From positions 1 to 48,913 of the IMG/VR virus record IMGVR_UViG_3300007541_000031: a stretch of 48,913 nt of DNA; one strand, written 5' to 3'. The notes under the pieces are model-generated. The model did not search any database. It saw only the letters and a program-made list of their open reading frames with translations, and had not been told where the DNA came from. Positions 1-7,957 of this stretch are shown one piece after another (within the stretch, counting starts at the first letter, position 1; the number at the start of each line of letters is the position of its first letter). A program made the translations under genes and the position numbers. Source of the stretch: a virus.

Positions 1-1132
1 ATTTAATTGAATAATAAAGTTTCTTATATTGCATGTCTTTAAGTTTTTCCAAGATAGCAATACCAACTCCAACATTTTCAACTACGAGTAGGCAGGTGCC
101 ATATTCTGTTCCTGCGTCGTATAAAATCCTCGAATACATATCTAGATCGGGCTTACCTTGATATTCGGCTACAACTGTCATTGTGTCAACCCGAACAATA
201 TGAAAGCAACTAAAGTCAGCTCCGTCTCCACGAGCAACGTCCGCGGAAAGAATATAAGGAACTCCTTCTTGATATCTTTCCCATATCCAAAAATTTCTGT
301 CATAACCAGTTCTATATATTGGGTCTTGAACGTCATGAATAATTCTCTCAAGGTCTTCAGGGTTGATTACTGTTTCTCCTGAAGCATTAAAAGAACACTC
401 AAGCTCTTGCGCGATTTGTCTCTTAGACATGTTTCGTGTTTCTTTCTCAAACCATTCTTGGTCCCGCTCAGGGTGAACGTCCCACATAAGTTTAATTGGG
501 TGAAAATCATTCAATCCGGTCTCGGATTCGCTATAGGTTTTGTGGAACCAATTTCCTACCCCGTTAGGCGTCGACAATGCGATACAACGCCCCCCTGTTG
601 ACAAAGTAGGGTAAAGACCCGTCCACAACTCTTCGAGGCCGTCAACGAACGCTGCCTCGTCTATAATAAGCAATGACAAAGCTTCCGAACGACCAGCGTC
701 TCCAGAAGTGGTTGCGGCTTTAACTTGAGAGCCATTTGTAAGTTCAAACGATTGCTTGTTATCAACTGCAATCTTTGATATCAACATGAAAGAAGGAAGA
801 TTTTTGAAAATCATCTTAACCTTCTTTACAAGGTTTGTTGCTGTGGTGAGTTTCGTTGCAATAACGAGAACGTTCTTTTCTCGGTGAAACAACATGAACC
901 AAGCAACATAGGCAGCTGAGACGGTTGAGATCCCAAGCTGCCTACCTTTTAAGATTACGTTGAAACGATAGTCGTTAAAGTCCTTGAGAAGATCTTTCTG
1001 ATATTCATACGTTTTGAACGGTATCTGACCTTTCAGTGGGTGAGAGATCTTACAATAGTTGTCAATAAAATATTGAGGATCTTTTCCGCACTTTACAATT
1101 TCTTTAACGATTTCATTTTTGGTGAGTTTCAT
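1..1132 (-). CDS. Terminase large subunit (T4 gp17-like), C-terminus cut by window edge
   Basis: Packaging motor ATPase/nuclease that pumps DNA into the prohead. The reading frame is open from the ATG at 1132 to the left edge (377 codons), so the nuclease C-terminus is missing. Visible motifs: an adenine-binding/Walker A-like segment LKGRQLGIST at residues 61-70 (compare SRQLGKT in T4 gp17), Walker B LLIIDEAAF at 154-162, the coupling motif ALSTPNG at 185-191, and the start of the RNase H-fold nuclease with SADVARGDGAD at 296-306 (D298 as first metal ligand) and VVEN at 350-353 (E352 as second). Its ATG overlaps the stop of the preceding leader protein (ATGA), so it is probably translationally coupled. 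The N-terminus MKLTKNEIVKEIVK superficially resembles the leader family but lacks the I-x-E site. Identity is secure from the motif order. Confidence 0.95.
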   Translation of the reverse strand, partial: MKLTKNEIVKEIVKCGKDPQYFIDNYCKISHPLKGQIPFKTYEYQKDLLKDFNDYRFNVILKGRQLGISTVSAAYVAWFMLFHREKNVLVIATKLTTATNLVKKVKMIFKNLPSFMLISKIAVDNKQSFELTNGSQVKAATTSGDAGRSEALSLLIIDEAAFVDGLEELWTGLYPTLSTGGRCIALSTPNGVGNWFHKTYSESETGLNDFHPIKLMWDVHPERDQEWFEKETRNMSKRQIAQELECSFNASGETVINPEDLERIIHDVQDPIYRTGYDRNFWIWERYQEGVPYILSADVARGDGADFSCFHIVRVDTMTVVAEYQGKPDLDMYSRILYDAGTEYGTCLLVVENVGVGIAILEKLKDMQYKKLYYSIK

Positions 1133-1605
1133 ACCCCTCCGGCATCTTGTAATCTTTTAAGATTGGCTGCTTTGAATTTTGGATCATTAATTGTCATCAT
1201 ACCAAAACCACCACCGGTAGGATTTTTCACTCTTCCATAATTAAGCTCTGTATCAGCACGAACTTTACCTGCTGCTTTTTGATTAGCATATTTGGCAAAC
1301 ATTTTTAGAAAATAGTGCAACTCTTGTTCGTCCTTAACATTAAAAAGATTATGTTTATCTGTGACGTTCATGAAGATTTGAGCAGCATTTCCCATAGCTC
1401 CCCCAACTAGATCGCTGAGAATGATTTGTTCTCTAGCTCTTGTGTATGGAGTTCCTTGTGGCTTTTTTGCTTCTGGTTCTTTAGGCTCTTCTTTCTTTTT
1501 ACCTTTGATGAAATCGAACAGTCCTTCATCAAGCTCTTCTTCGTTAACAACAGCATCAAGCTCTTCTTTGATGATTCGCTTTAATGTTTCTTTTGTAAGT
1601 TTCAT
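1129..1605 (-). CDS. Leader-bearing small protein upstream of terminase
   Basis: A 158-residue protein of unknown function. Residues 1-16 are MKLTKETLKRIIKEEL, the leader shared by seven ORFs in this window, with I12-K-E14. Next comes an acidic, lysine/proline-rich linker (about residues 20-55), then an alpha-helical body containing LSDLVGGAMGNAAQIFMNV and a glycine-rich NPTGGGFGMM segment near the C-terminus. It starts inside the stop of the upstream gene (ATGA overlap) and its own stop overlaps the terminase ATG, so it belongs to the packaging/head cassette. A small terminase or head-associated role is possible from position alone, but I see no DNA-binding motif to support it. If the leader is a prohead propeptide (inference), this would be a capsid-internal protein. 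Confidence 0.8.
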   Translation of the reverse strand: MKLTKETLKRIIKEELDAVVNEEELDEGLFDFIKGKKKEEPKEPEAKKPQGTPYTRAREQIILSDLVGGAMGNAAQIFMNVTDKHNLFNVKDEQELHYFLKMFAKYANQKAAGKVRADTELNYGRVKNPTGGGFGMMTINDPKFKAANLKRLQDAGGV

Positions 1606-2156
1606 TTTTGGTTATCTCCAGGTTTAATGAATTCATTTTGAGGACGTTTTGCTTTTGCGGTCTCCAAAAATCTTTTTGTAATGTCTCGAACTGAAGCTTC
1701 GGAAGGGGCTCCGATTTGATCCATTTGCAAGCCACCAATTTTATAATGTTGATATGCTTGAACAAAAGTGCGAACTCTAGACGTTGTTTGTACAATAATC
1801 TGAGGTTCACCCTTTGGAGTTAAGGACACAGAATTACCTGTAATTGCTTTATACTCCTTTTGTAAAAACTTTTTAACTTCGTTAATAGTTTGTGCGATTT
1901 CATTTTCAAATCCATCGTCTTTTAAGTCTTTCATCATTACGTCGGATTGATAGTTGATAATCATTGAATCGCCATAAAATTTTACTTTGAATCCGTCAAT
2001 GCAGCGCTTATCAAGTAATGGAATGCCTTCTTCTCGTTTTAAGCCTGTGGTGCGTACTTGTCCGTCGAGAGAGTAGTTCTCCAAGTGGCCGCCGTCATAA
2101 GCGTTAGCTGCGGCTTGAGATAAGCCTCTGATAATTTCTAATGTTTCTTTGCTCAT
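1602..2156 (-). CDS. Conserved hypothetical phage protein (head/neck region)
   Basis: A 184-residue protein with a compact alpha/beta composition: an N-terminal SQAAANAYDGGHLENYS segment, a KREEGIPLLDKRCIDGFKVKF segment, a strand-rich middle (FYGDSMIINYQSD) and a TTSRVRTFVQAYQHYKIGG stretch near residue 130. From memory, similar proteins occur beside terminase genes in uncultured marine phages, but I cannot name a function. It is coupled by ATGA overlaps to the zinc-ribbon protein upstream and the leader protein downstream. Position favours a head-completion, neck or packaging accessory role (inference). No signal peptide, membrane segment or catalytic motif is visible. Confidence 0.8.
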   Translation of the reverse strand: MSKETLEIIRGLSQAAANAYDGGHLENYSLDGQVRTTGLKREEGIPLLDKRCIDGFKVKFYGDSMIINYQSDVMMKDLKDDGFENEIAQTINEVKKFLQKEYKAITGNSVSLTPKGEPQIIVQTTSRVRTFVQAYQHYKIGGLQMDQIGAPSEASVRDITKRFLETAKAKRPQNEFIKPGDNQK

Positions 2157-2524
2157 TTATTTGGTCTCCAACCTGATTTCCATCTTTCTTCTCGACCCTC
2201 AACCCACTGGACATAACACTTAAAGCAACAATCAAATTTTGTCATATATAAATCATCGACAGATTTGAATGAATATATATTGCATGTCGGACAAGAGCGT
2301 CTTGATTCTCTATTAAGTAGTTCTTTTGAAATTAAAACACCACTTACCTCTTCCTTCTCTTGTTCCTCGTTTAAGTGTCGGTAATTTGTTTTTAAGTCAG
2401 ATAAATAAAATCTTTCCATTTCTTCATCCCAACTTGCCTTTGGGTGCTCAACTGTTTCTTTGCCATATTTATCAGCAATTGCTTTTTCAAGCTTTGCAAT
2501 ATAATCTGGGTCTTTGTTTTTCAT
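2153..2524 (-). CDS. Small zinc-ribbon protein
   Basis: A 123-residue protein. The C-terminal half holds CPTC (near residue 78) and CCFKC (near residue 98), spaced like a four-cysteine zinc ribbon, followed by the tail VQWVEGREERWKSGWRP. The N-terminal half is charged and helical. From memory the C-terminal ribbon plus WVEGREERW tail is common in marine myovirus genomes next to terminase, with no assigned role. The start at 2524 follows the membrane protein gene by a few bases; the stop overlaps the next ATG. It may be structural or an assembly factor; nothing indicates sequence-specific DNA binding. Confidence 0.8.
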   Translation of the reverse strand: MKNKDPDYIAKLEKAIADKYGKETVEHPKASWDEEMERFYLSDLKTNYRHLNEEQEKEEVSGVLISKELLNRESRRSCPTCNIYSFKSVDDLYMTKFDCCFKCYVQWVEGREERWKSGWRPNK

Positions 2525-2528
2525 TTAC

Positions 2529-2930
2529 TTACTCCTGAATTTGATTTACTGCATAATAAGTAGCCAATGAAGCAGCTGTTCCAATCACAAAGCCACCAAA
2601 AAAAGCCCACATTGATCTCTGAGGTTTTGACTGCGCTCTAAGCACATTTAACTCTTCTTCTTTGATTGCCATTAGGTTTGTATGTTTATAGTCTAATGCG
2701 GTATATTTGGCCTCCAATATATCATATTCATATTGCTTATCTGCCACCATAAGTGTGCATTGTAGATCGTTTTGAATCTCGCATTGCTCAACGTTAAATT
2801 CGCATTGTGATACCATTGTAGCCAAAGCCTCATTGTTCAACAGTCTTCCACTGAAAGAAGCTTGTTCTCCCTCTTCAAGTTTTTCAAAGCGAGGCTCGGC
2901 AAAGGCCAAACTCATTAATATTAAAATCAT
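2529..2930 (-). CDS. Small secreted/membrane protein, possible lysis-cassette member
   Basis: A 133-residue protein with a short hydrophobic N-terminus ending in a plausible signal-peptidase site (LAFA-EP, residues 8-13). The soluble middle contains three cysteines (C43, C50, C58) and a helical stretch (60-100). A second hydrophobic helix lies near the C-terminus (WAFFGGFVIGTAASLATYYAV, 108-127). That topology, anchored with a periplasmic middle, fits an outer or inner spanin-like or holin-associated protein, but no lipobox is present. It starts in an ATGA overlap with the coiled-coil membrane protein upstream. Lysis function is inferred from topology and neighbours only. Confidence 0.7.
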   Translation of the reverse strand: MILILMSLAFAEPRFEKLEEGEQASFSGRLLNNEALATMVSQCEFNVEQCEIQNDLQCTLMVADKQYEYDILEAKYTALDYKHTNLMAIKEEELNVLRAQSKPQRSMWAFFGGFVIGTAASLATYYAVNQIQE

Positions 2931-3271
2931 TTCTTCTCCGTTATTCCAAATCCTCTGAGGGCGTTATCCAGCTCCTCAGAATCTTCCTCAAGTTCTTCTT
3001 TTCTTTCATTCTTTTTTGCTTCCGCTTCTTTCTTCTTTTTATCGGCTTCAGCATGTGCACCTTTAACGGAAGCTACGTGAGTCTCACCAGCGGCCTTAGT
3101 TCCTTCGAGCTCAATCTTCCCAGAAGTATCTTTAACCTCAGCTTCTTCTTCTTTTAGTTGTTGCAGCTTTTTTTCTCTAAGTAAATTAATAATCTCTTTT
3201 ACGATCAAAGAAAGCCCCAAGGTGCCAAATGCACCTAGGAGCGTCTTCCAGTTTTCTTTAAGCCACTGCAT
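2927..3271 (-). CDS. Single-span membrane protein with charged coiled-coil tail (i-spanin-like?)
   Basis: I choose the start at 3271 (MQWLKENWKTLLG), giving 114 residues: it makes a TAATG overlap with the preceding stop and has GGAAAGG just upstream, whereas longer starts lie inside the upstream gene without a ribosome site. Residues 8-30 form one transmembrane helix. The rest is highly charged, Lys/Glu/Ala-rich and predicted helical (33-105). An N-terminal anchor followed by a charged coiled coil is the architecture of inner-membrane spanins (Rz), though low-complexity tails of this kind also occur in other phage membrane proteins. It sits between a two-span holin-like protein and a signal-peptide protein. 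Confidence 0.65.
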   Translation of the reverse strand: MQWLKENWKTLLGAFGTLGLSLIVKEIINLLREKKLQQLKEEEAEVKDTSGKIELEGTKAAGETHVASVKGAHAEADKKKKEAEAKKNERKEELEEDSEELDNALRGFGITEKK

Positions 3272-3573
3272 TAGCCTTTCCATACTTTTGCAAAGTCGAT
3301 AGCGGTTTGGCCGCCAATATAAGTCATGGCAATCATACCCCAAGTGTCGGCATCAAGACCAACTCCCCAATACAAAAGCCCAGTAGCAACGGTAAAAACA
3401 AGCAGCTTGCGAGAAATAACTCTTTCTTGAATAGCATCAAACAACCCCTTGTCTTTTCTGTCAAGATAAAGAGCTTCTCGAATATCGTCTTTGCGCTCAT
3501 CGAGAGTCTCTTTAATCTTTTCTTTGCAGTTAATATCTGCTAGCTTTTCAGCTAATTCTTCTTTTAAACCCAT
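3271..3573 (-). CDS. Two-span membrane protein, holin-like
   Basis: A 100-residue protein: a charged amphipathic N-terminal half (1-52), then two hydrophobic segments, LLVFTVATGLLYWGVGL (57-73) and TWGMIAMTYIGGQTAIDF (77-94), ending in a short basic tail. Small size, two membrane spans and adjacency to two other small membrane proteins fit a class II-type holin, but no enzymatic endolysin gene is next to it in this window. The start at 3573 has AGGAG upstream. Its promoter was not found; the only intergenic gap ahead is about 40 bases. Other possible roles are superinfection exclusion or a virion membrane component. Confidence 0.65.
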   Translation of the reverse strand: MGLKEELAEKLADINCKEKIKETLDERKDDIREALYLDRKDKGLFDAIQERVISRKLLVFTVATGLLYWGVGLDADTWGMIAMTYIGGQTAIDFAKVWKG

Positions 3574-3605
3574 AATTAAGTCTCCTATTGTGAACTTAAT
3601 TAGTT

Positions 3606-3630
3606 GCCCAAATCACAATTTGACTTGGGC
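3606..3630 (-). other. Stem-loop overlapping the stop codon of the SbcD-SbcC fusion gene
   Basis: In the minus-strand transcript GCCCAAGTCA pairs with TGATTTGGGC around a 5-base loop (10 pairs, one of them G-U). The TGA stop codon lies inside the hairpin. No U-run follows, so it is not a standard intrinsic terminator. It may be a processing or stability element that separates the nuclease message from the downstream lysis/packaging cassette, or chance. Confidence 0.4.
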
Positions 3631-6600
3631 ATATCCATCGACCTTATCAATTTCAATTGTCTTATCGACAACGTCTTTGAGATTTTCGAGGTGAGTAATT
3701 AACAGAACCGTCTTGAAATGGGACTTAATCATTTGTAATAATCTCACAAAACCTTCCATGTGATCTGCGTCAAGTGCAGTGGCTGGTTCGTCAAGAATAA
3801 AGAAGTCAGGTCTCGGCAAAGAGGATACTGATATCAAAGCTAGGCGAATAGCCATAGAAGCAATTGTCTTTTCAGCACCTGAACCCATTGACAAGGGACG
3901 AGGATCGTATTTAGGGTGCTTTAAGTAAATCTCTAGGTTGCTATCGTCATTGTCAATCAAAACGTCAAAATCAACGATTGAAGAAAGGATAGAAGCAATC
4001 TCTGCGTTAATTACAGACAACATAGACTTAATTACCTCATAAGAGATTCCGTTGGCGTGAGTTGCTTGGGCGAATAAATCATAGGCGATATAATCACGTT
4101 CTGCGTCTTTAACCTTCTGAATTCCTTCTCGAGCTTCTTCAATAAGTCGAGAGGTGGCTCCTTTTTCTGACATTAGCTCTAGCAAGTCCGAGTTGCATTT
4201 TTTGCAATCTCTTTCTTTCATTGAGATAGTTTTGTTGATTGCCATTAAGTCTCGCTTGAGAGAAGATAGGTTCTCGTATGCTTCAATGTTTTCATTGTAA
4301 TATGCGATATCTTCCTCAATCTTTGGAATGCGATGCTCCATTAAAGAAACCTTACCTTCTGCGTTCTCAAATCGTAAAGACTTGTTTTGAATATCGGACT
4401 TTAGATTAATATAATCAATCTCGGTATTCACAAAGTTTTCAACTGTAATCTTCAATCTTTCTTCGTCGAACAAAGAAGCTTTCATTTTAAGATCCAAGAT
4501 AACATTATTTTGCTCTTCTTTTTTCTCGATAGCCTCAGAGATTTTAACCTTTGCTTCTTCTGCCTGCCTTACGAATTCGTTATTACAACAAAAAGAACAG
4601 TTGGGATCATATTCGTGGTCGTGCAACATATCAATCTTAGATTGCAATGAATTAACTTGTCTAGACAGCTTCTCGAACTTTGGAATCTCAGCCTTTAACA
4701 ACTTCTTTAATTCCTTCAAAGAGTTTAACTCTTCCTCAGCCCTAACAGCTTCTTCTTTCAAAGACTCCATTTGAGGCTCTAAAATGGCTAATTCTTCCCT
4801 CTTTGATTTTACTTCAATAGAAAGTTCGGACATTTCTTTTTGAGCCTTTGAGAGCGATTTTTGAGCTTGTGAGAGGGTACTTTGTAGCTCGTCGATATTA
4901 ATGTCTCTTTGTGCTGCTGCGCTTACTTGATCGTTAATTATCTTTTGCTCTTCTCTCAGAACTTCCAAACGAGCTTGGTGTCCTTCGCACTCGTCTTTCT
5001 TTTCTTCAATTTCTCCAAGAATTTCTGCGTATTCACTTAGGGCTTTCTTTAATCTCTTTTCCCAATCAACGGCATTAAGGTGTTTAATATATCCACGCAT
5101 TTCTGCCGAATCTTTTTTGACAGCCTTGTGCATTTCCTCAAAGATTTCAAGGTCTAAGAATTTTCCCAAGATAGCTTTACGCTTAGTAGAACCCTCATTG
5201 ATAAATCCAAACGAATCATGTTGGGCTGCCAAAGAGGTCATTAAGAAATCTTGGAAGTTTCCAATTGTAGATTGAATATTTGCGTCTGTCTCATTGCGAG
5301 TTGTACCATTCTTAGATTCAGCTTGAGTACCTAGAATCATTTTGGTGAAGTCCAAATCTGTCTTTGCAGCTGATTTTGTTCGCTCCAAAGTACGTGTAAT
5401 CTTATATGTATCGTCTCCGATATCAATTTCAATATTACACTTAGATTTATTTTGATTTTGATTAATGATATGAACATTCTTGCGCTCACCTTTCGAGGTG
5501 GTGTTAAACATTCCAAACAAAGCAGCGTCAATGATTGAAGACTTACCTGAATAGTTCTTGCCAAAGATACCAACAAGACCGCTTAGCTTTGAGAAATCAA
5601 TTGAATTACCTTTGCCATAGTTGAATAGGTAGTCCCATTGCATTTTCTTTAGTCGCCAAGTTACATTCCGAGACAAGTCAGAACTAACATACTTAGAAAA
5701 ATATTCCAAAGAAATTTCCTTTGCACGTTCTCTTGTCTCTTCATCAATCTCTTTTGTTGAAAGAAAGTCTTCCATGTATCCGCTGAACACATTAGCGTCT
5801 CGAATATTTTTTGAACGTCCCTTGTTGGTTTTTTCTTCAAACTGAGTTGCTTTGCTTACAACGCGGACAGATAATGGAGACCACTTTGATTGAGCGTAAT
5901 CTTCAAGGCGAACAAGTCTTGCTCTAGGAATATTGTGTTCGCAGACCAAACGCAAACGAGAATTTTTTGGAACGTCAACGTTTGGAAGCTGACCTTCTTT
6001 TGTAACCTCGACTGTAATGAATGGTCGTGGAGATTCAAACAATCTCATTTCTACTGAGTGTTTTTCTTTGCTGTGAATATTCCACATTAGATAACCTTTT
6101 CTGCGAGACTCTCCAAAGTTTTGCTGAACAGTTGAGCCTGCATACCATACACGCTTGTTTTCGTCAAGGTGCTGAGTTCTATGAATGTCTCCGAGCATAG
6201 CGTAGTCAAAATCATTAAAGATAGATATGTCGTCTTCTCCGTGATCTAACTCAAAGCCAGTTCCAACTTGGCAACCTTGAATTGCACCATGATACAGTGC
6301 GATATTGATAGCAGAGTTATCAGAAGGCTTAGTCCAATTATTTCGGTCAAAGACAGATAGAACATTGAACACTAAACCTTCTTCTGGAGAATACTCTTGA
6401 GAGTCTTTTAACAATGTCAGATTAGGATGTTTCAAAGCCTGAACGATTGGTGTGATAGCGTCTTGTCGATCACCATTCTTAAGGTTTCCGTCATGATTAC
6501 CGAGGATCACAATGGTAGGTGCAATATCAGCAAGATTCTTTAGGAAATTAGAAGCCATTTCAAAATACTCTGGAGATAGCTGAGTTTTTGTATGAGCTAG

Positions 6601-6735
6601 GTCTCCTGTGTGTACAATATAGTCTGGTTGCTCTTGAATAAGAGAGTCGTAAATTTCTTTGAATACTTGTCGGTATTCCTCATGATATTTTAAATTGCGA
6701 ATATGTGTATCGCTAATATGTGCGCATCTAAACAT
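3613..6735 (-). CDS. Fused SbcD-SbcC (Mre11-Rad50 / gp47-gp46) recombination nuclease-ATPase
   Basis: A single 1040-residue protein joining two subunits that are separate in T4 (gp47 and gp46) and most bacteria. Residues 1-230 are the Mre11/SbcD phosphoesterase: DTH (9-11), GDL (44-46), GNHD (79-82), YHG (148-150), GDIH (182-185). About 370-470 is the Rad50 N-lobe with Walker A GKNYSGKSS (392-400). A long coiled coil follows, with a CSFC zinc hook at 713-716. The C-lobe has signature LSMGSGAEK (949-957 region), Walker B FFILDEP (978-984) and a LLITH switch. Family role: DNA-end processing for recombination-dependent replication. The ATG at 6735 has AGGAGG upstream and its own sigma-70 promoter. 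A second CxxC (CKKC, 844-847) lies in the descending coiled coil. Confidence 0.93.
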   Translation of the reverse strand: MFRCAHISDTHIRNLKYHEEYRQVFKEIYDSLIQEQPDYIVHTGDLAHTKTQLSPEYFEMASNFLKNLADIAPTIVILGNHDGNLKNGDRQDAITPIVQALKHPNLTLLKDSQEYSPEEGLVFNVLSVFDRNNWTKPSDNSAINIALYHGAIQGCQVGTGFELDHGEDDISIFNDFDYAMLGDIHRTQHLDENKRVWYAGSTVQQNFGESRRKGYLMWNIHSKEKHSVEMRLFESPRPFITVEVTKEGQLPNVDVPKNSRLRLVCEHNIPRARLVRLEDYAQSKWSPLSVRVVSKATQFEEKTNKGRSKNIRDANVFSGYMEDFLSTKEIDEETRERAKEISLEYFSKYVSSDLSRNVTWRLKKMQWDYLFNYGKGNSIDFSKLSGLVGIFGKNYSGKSSIIDAALFGMFNTTSKGERKNVHIINQNQNKSKCNIEIDIGDDTYKITRTLERTKSAAKTDLDFTKMILGTQAESKNGTTRNETDANIQSTIGNFQDFLMTSLAAQHDSFGFINEGSTKRKAILGKFLDLEIFEEMHKAVKKDSAEMRGYIKHLNAVDWEKRLKKALSEYAEILGEIEEKKDECEGHQARLEVLREEQKIINDQVSAAAQRDINIDELQSTLSQAQKSLSKAQKEMSELSIEVKSKREELAILEPQMESLKEEAVRAEEELNSLKELKKLLKAEIPKFEKLSRQVNSLQSKIDMLHDHEYDPNCSFCCNNEFVRQAEEAKVKISEAIEKKEEQNNVILDLKMKASLFDEERLKITVENFVNTEIDYINLKSDIQNKSLRFENAEGKVSLMEHRIPKIEEDIAYYNENIEAYENLSSLKRDLMAINKTISMKERDCKKCNSDLLELMSEKGATSRLIEEAREGIQKVKDAERDYIAYDLFAQATHANGISYEVIKSMLSVINAEIASILSSIVDFDVLIDNDDSNLEIYLKHPKYDPRPLSMGSGAEKTIASMAIRLALISVSSLPRPDFFILDEPATALDADHMEGFVRLLQMIKSHFKTVLLITHLENLKDVVDKTIEIDKVDGYAQVKL

Positions 6736-6764
6736 GTGCCCTCCTTTTGTTTGTTTGTATTAAT

Positions 6765-6793
6765 AATATAACACGTTAGTCTTCAACTGTCAA
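6765..6793 (-). promoter_or_regulatory. Sigma-70-like promoter for the SbcD-SbcC fusion gene
   Basis: Minus strand: TTGACA (6788-6793), 17-base spacer, TATATT (6765-6770), with TGT immediately before the -10 (extended -10). It overlaps the 3' end of the preceding 96-aa gene. The start codon is about 30 bases downstream, after an AGGAGG site. Confidence 0.8.
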
Positions 6794-7066
6794 GATTTTT
6801 CCTTCAAATTCATCGAAAAAAAGTGGACCTCCTTCCATGTGAGTTAAGCTAAATACGTTATAATCGAACCACTCTAGTGATTCAATTGGATCCCAGCCAT
6901 ATTCTTCCGAGAAACAGCTCAATAAAATGTCAATATTATATACCAACCTCTTGTGTTTCTCGGAGAACTCCATTACAGCAGGGGCGAAAGCCTCCTTTGG
7001 TTCTAGCACCAAGAACGTGTATCCCTCTTTAACTGCTTTTTCTATTACTTCGTCTGCAAAACTCAT
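6776..7066 (-). CDS. Small acidic hypothetical protein
   Basis: A 96-residue acidic protein starting MSFADEVIEKAVKEGYTFLVLEP, with a mixed alpha/beta pattern and several aromatic residues (EWFDYNVFS). I recognise no family. It starts in an ATGA overlap with the stop of the nucleotidyltransferase upstream, so both are on one transcript from the promoter near 7929-7957, and the partner gene is the best clue to its role. No membrane segment, cysteines in zinc-like spacing or catalytic motif can be seen. Confidence 0.75.
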   Translation of the reverse strand: MSFADEVIEKAVKEGYTFLVLEPKEAFAPAVMEFSEKHKRLVYNIDILLSCFSEEYGWDPIESLEWFDYNVFSLTHMEGGPLFFDEFEGKILTVED

Positions 7067-7902
7067 ACTAACTCCTTAAGTTGCTCTGGAATATCTGCTC
7101 TTGCAATTTGCAAGATTCTCAAGTATCTTCTAATAATACTATCGTATTGCTCTTGATTTGCACTCTGTTTAATCCAAGAATGAAAATCAGCAAAGGTATT
7201 TGTCTGCTCCATAGTAATTGGTCCAAAACTTTCCGCTAGAGCTTCTAGGGCAATCTGTGGACCCTCAATGAGCCACTCAACTTCACCTTTGTTTTTGATT
7301 CCGTGAAGATGACTAAATGACATACCTATTTCTGTGAAACAAGACAAGATAAGCTGAGTTCTGTGTAGGCCTTTGAGCCCTTGTTCTCCATGAGAATAAT
7401 AAGCCCAGCGAAGCCAATCAATATCTCCAACCATCCAATCAATCTGAACGTACTCACCTGTTGGCTTGTTGTCAGGTCCAAACTGAGGGAAACAAGAAAA
7501 TAAATTACCAGCGTTGACTTTCTTGAGTTCAACGGGGATACCCTCTTCTGTCATTTGTTCTCCAATTAATTCAAGCAATGCTCGCATTTTGCACATGTCA
7601 TAGGTTGCAGTTCGAGAACGTTTATGGATAGATTTATAACGCTCATACCAAGTGTCGTAGTCTACTCCCCAAAGGGCAAGGTTTGACTCAGTGAATGCTC
7701 GAATAATATGAGTAAAGTCAATGGCTAGATCTAGATCTCCAGACACAGCTTTCTTACCTGTCGACCCTACAGGCTCAAAGAAAGTTAAAGAGTGAGCCTT
7801 GTTAGGAAAGATTTTGCCTAATGATTTAATATAAGCATTGATTGTTGGTTGAATGTTTTCTAATTTAATAGAAGTTGTTTGTTCAAAAATATTACCGCCC
7901 AT
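7063..7902 (-). CDS. Pol-beta-superfamily nucleotidyltransferase (copy 2)
   Basis: A 279-residue protein with the nucleotidyltransferase signature GS-x8-D-x-D: G46-S47 and D56/D58 in VGSTGKKAVSGDLDLAID, and a likely third carboxylate D155 in YVQIDWMVGD. The C-terminal part (about 165-279) is helical. Family members transfer NMP groups to nucleic acids, proteins or small molecules; substrate cannot be read from sequence. A second protein of almost the same length with the same motif order (GS, DxD, VQID) lies immediately upstream, so the two may be ancient paralogs or partners. It has its own extended -10 promoter and AGGAGG ribosome site, and is coupled to the 96-aa acidic gene. Confidence 0.82.
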   Translation of the reverse strand: MGGNIFEQTTSIKLENIQPTINAYIKSLGKIFPNKAHSLTFFEPVGSTGKKAVSGDLDLAIDFTHIIRAFTESNLALWGVDYDTWYERYKSIHKRSRTATYDMCKMRALLELIGEQMTEEGIPVELKKVNAGNLFSCFPQFGPDNKPTGEYVQIDWMVGDIDWLRWAYYSHGEQGLKGLHRTQLILSCFTEIGMSFSHLHGIKNKGEVEWLIEGPQIALEALAESFGPITMEQTNTFADFHSWIKQSANQEQYDSIIRRYLRILQIARADIPEQLKELV

Positions 7903-7928
7903 TGGGACCTCCTTTGTATTATGTTTAT

Positions 7929-7957
7929 AATATAACTCGTTTGACGTTAGTTGTCAA
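7929..7957 (-). promoter_or_regulatory. Sigma-70-like promoter for nucleotidyltransferase copy 2
   Basis: TTGACA (7952-7957), 17-base spacer, TATATT (7929-7934) on the minus strand, about 27 bases before the ATG at 7902. It overlaps the end of the upstream nucleotidyltransferase gene. Confidence 0.8.

Noticed and set aside
1130-1132. Terminase as an eighth member of the leader family (MKLTKNEIVKEIVK)
   Set aside because: The first five residues agree, but position 14 is K rather than E and the body begins at once; the terminase N-terminus is a helix of its own. A packaged leader on a terminase would make no sense.
158-1240. Plus-strand ORFs over the first 1.2 kb
   Set aside because: They overlie the terminase frame, which carries all catalytic motifs; they are shadows.
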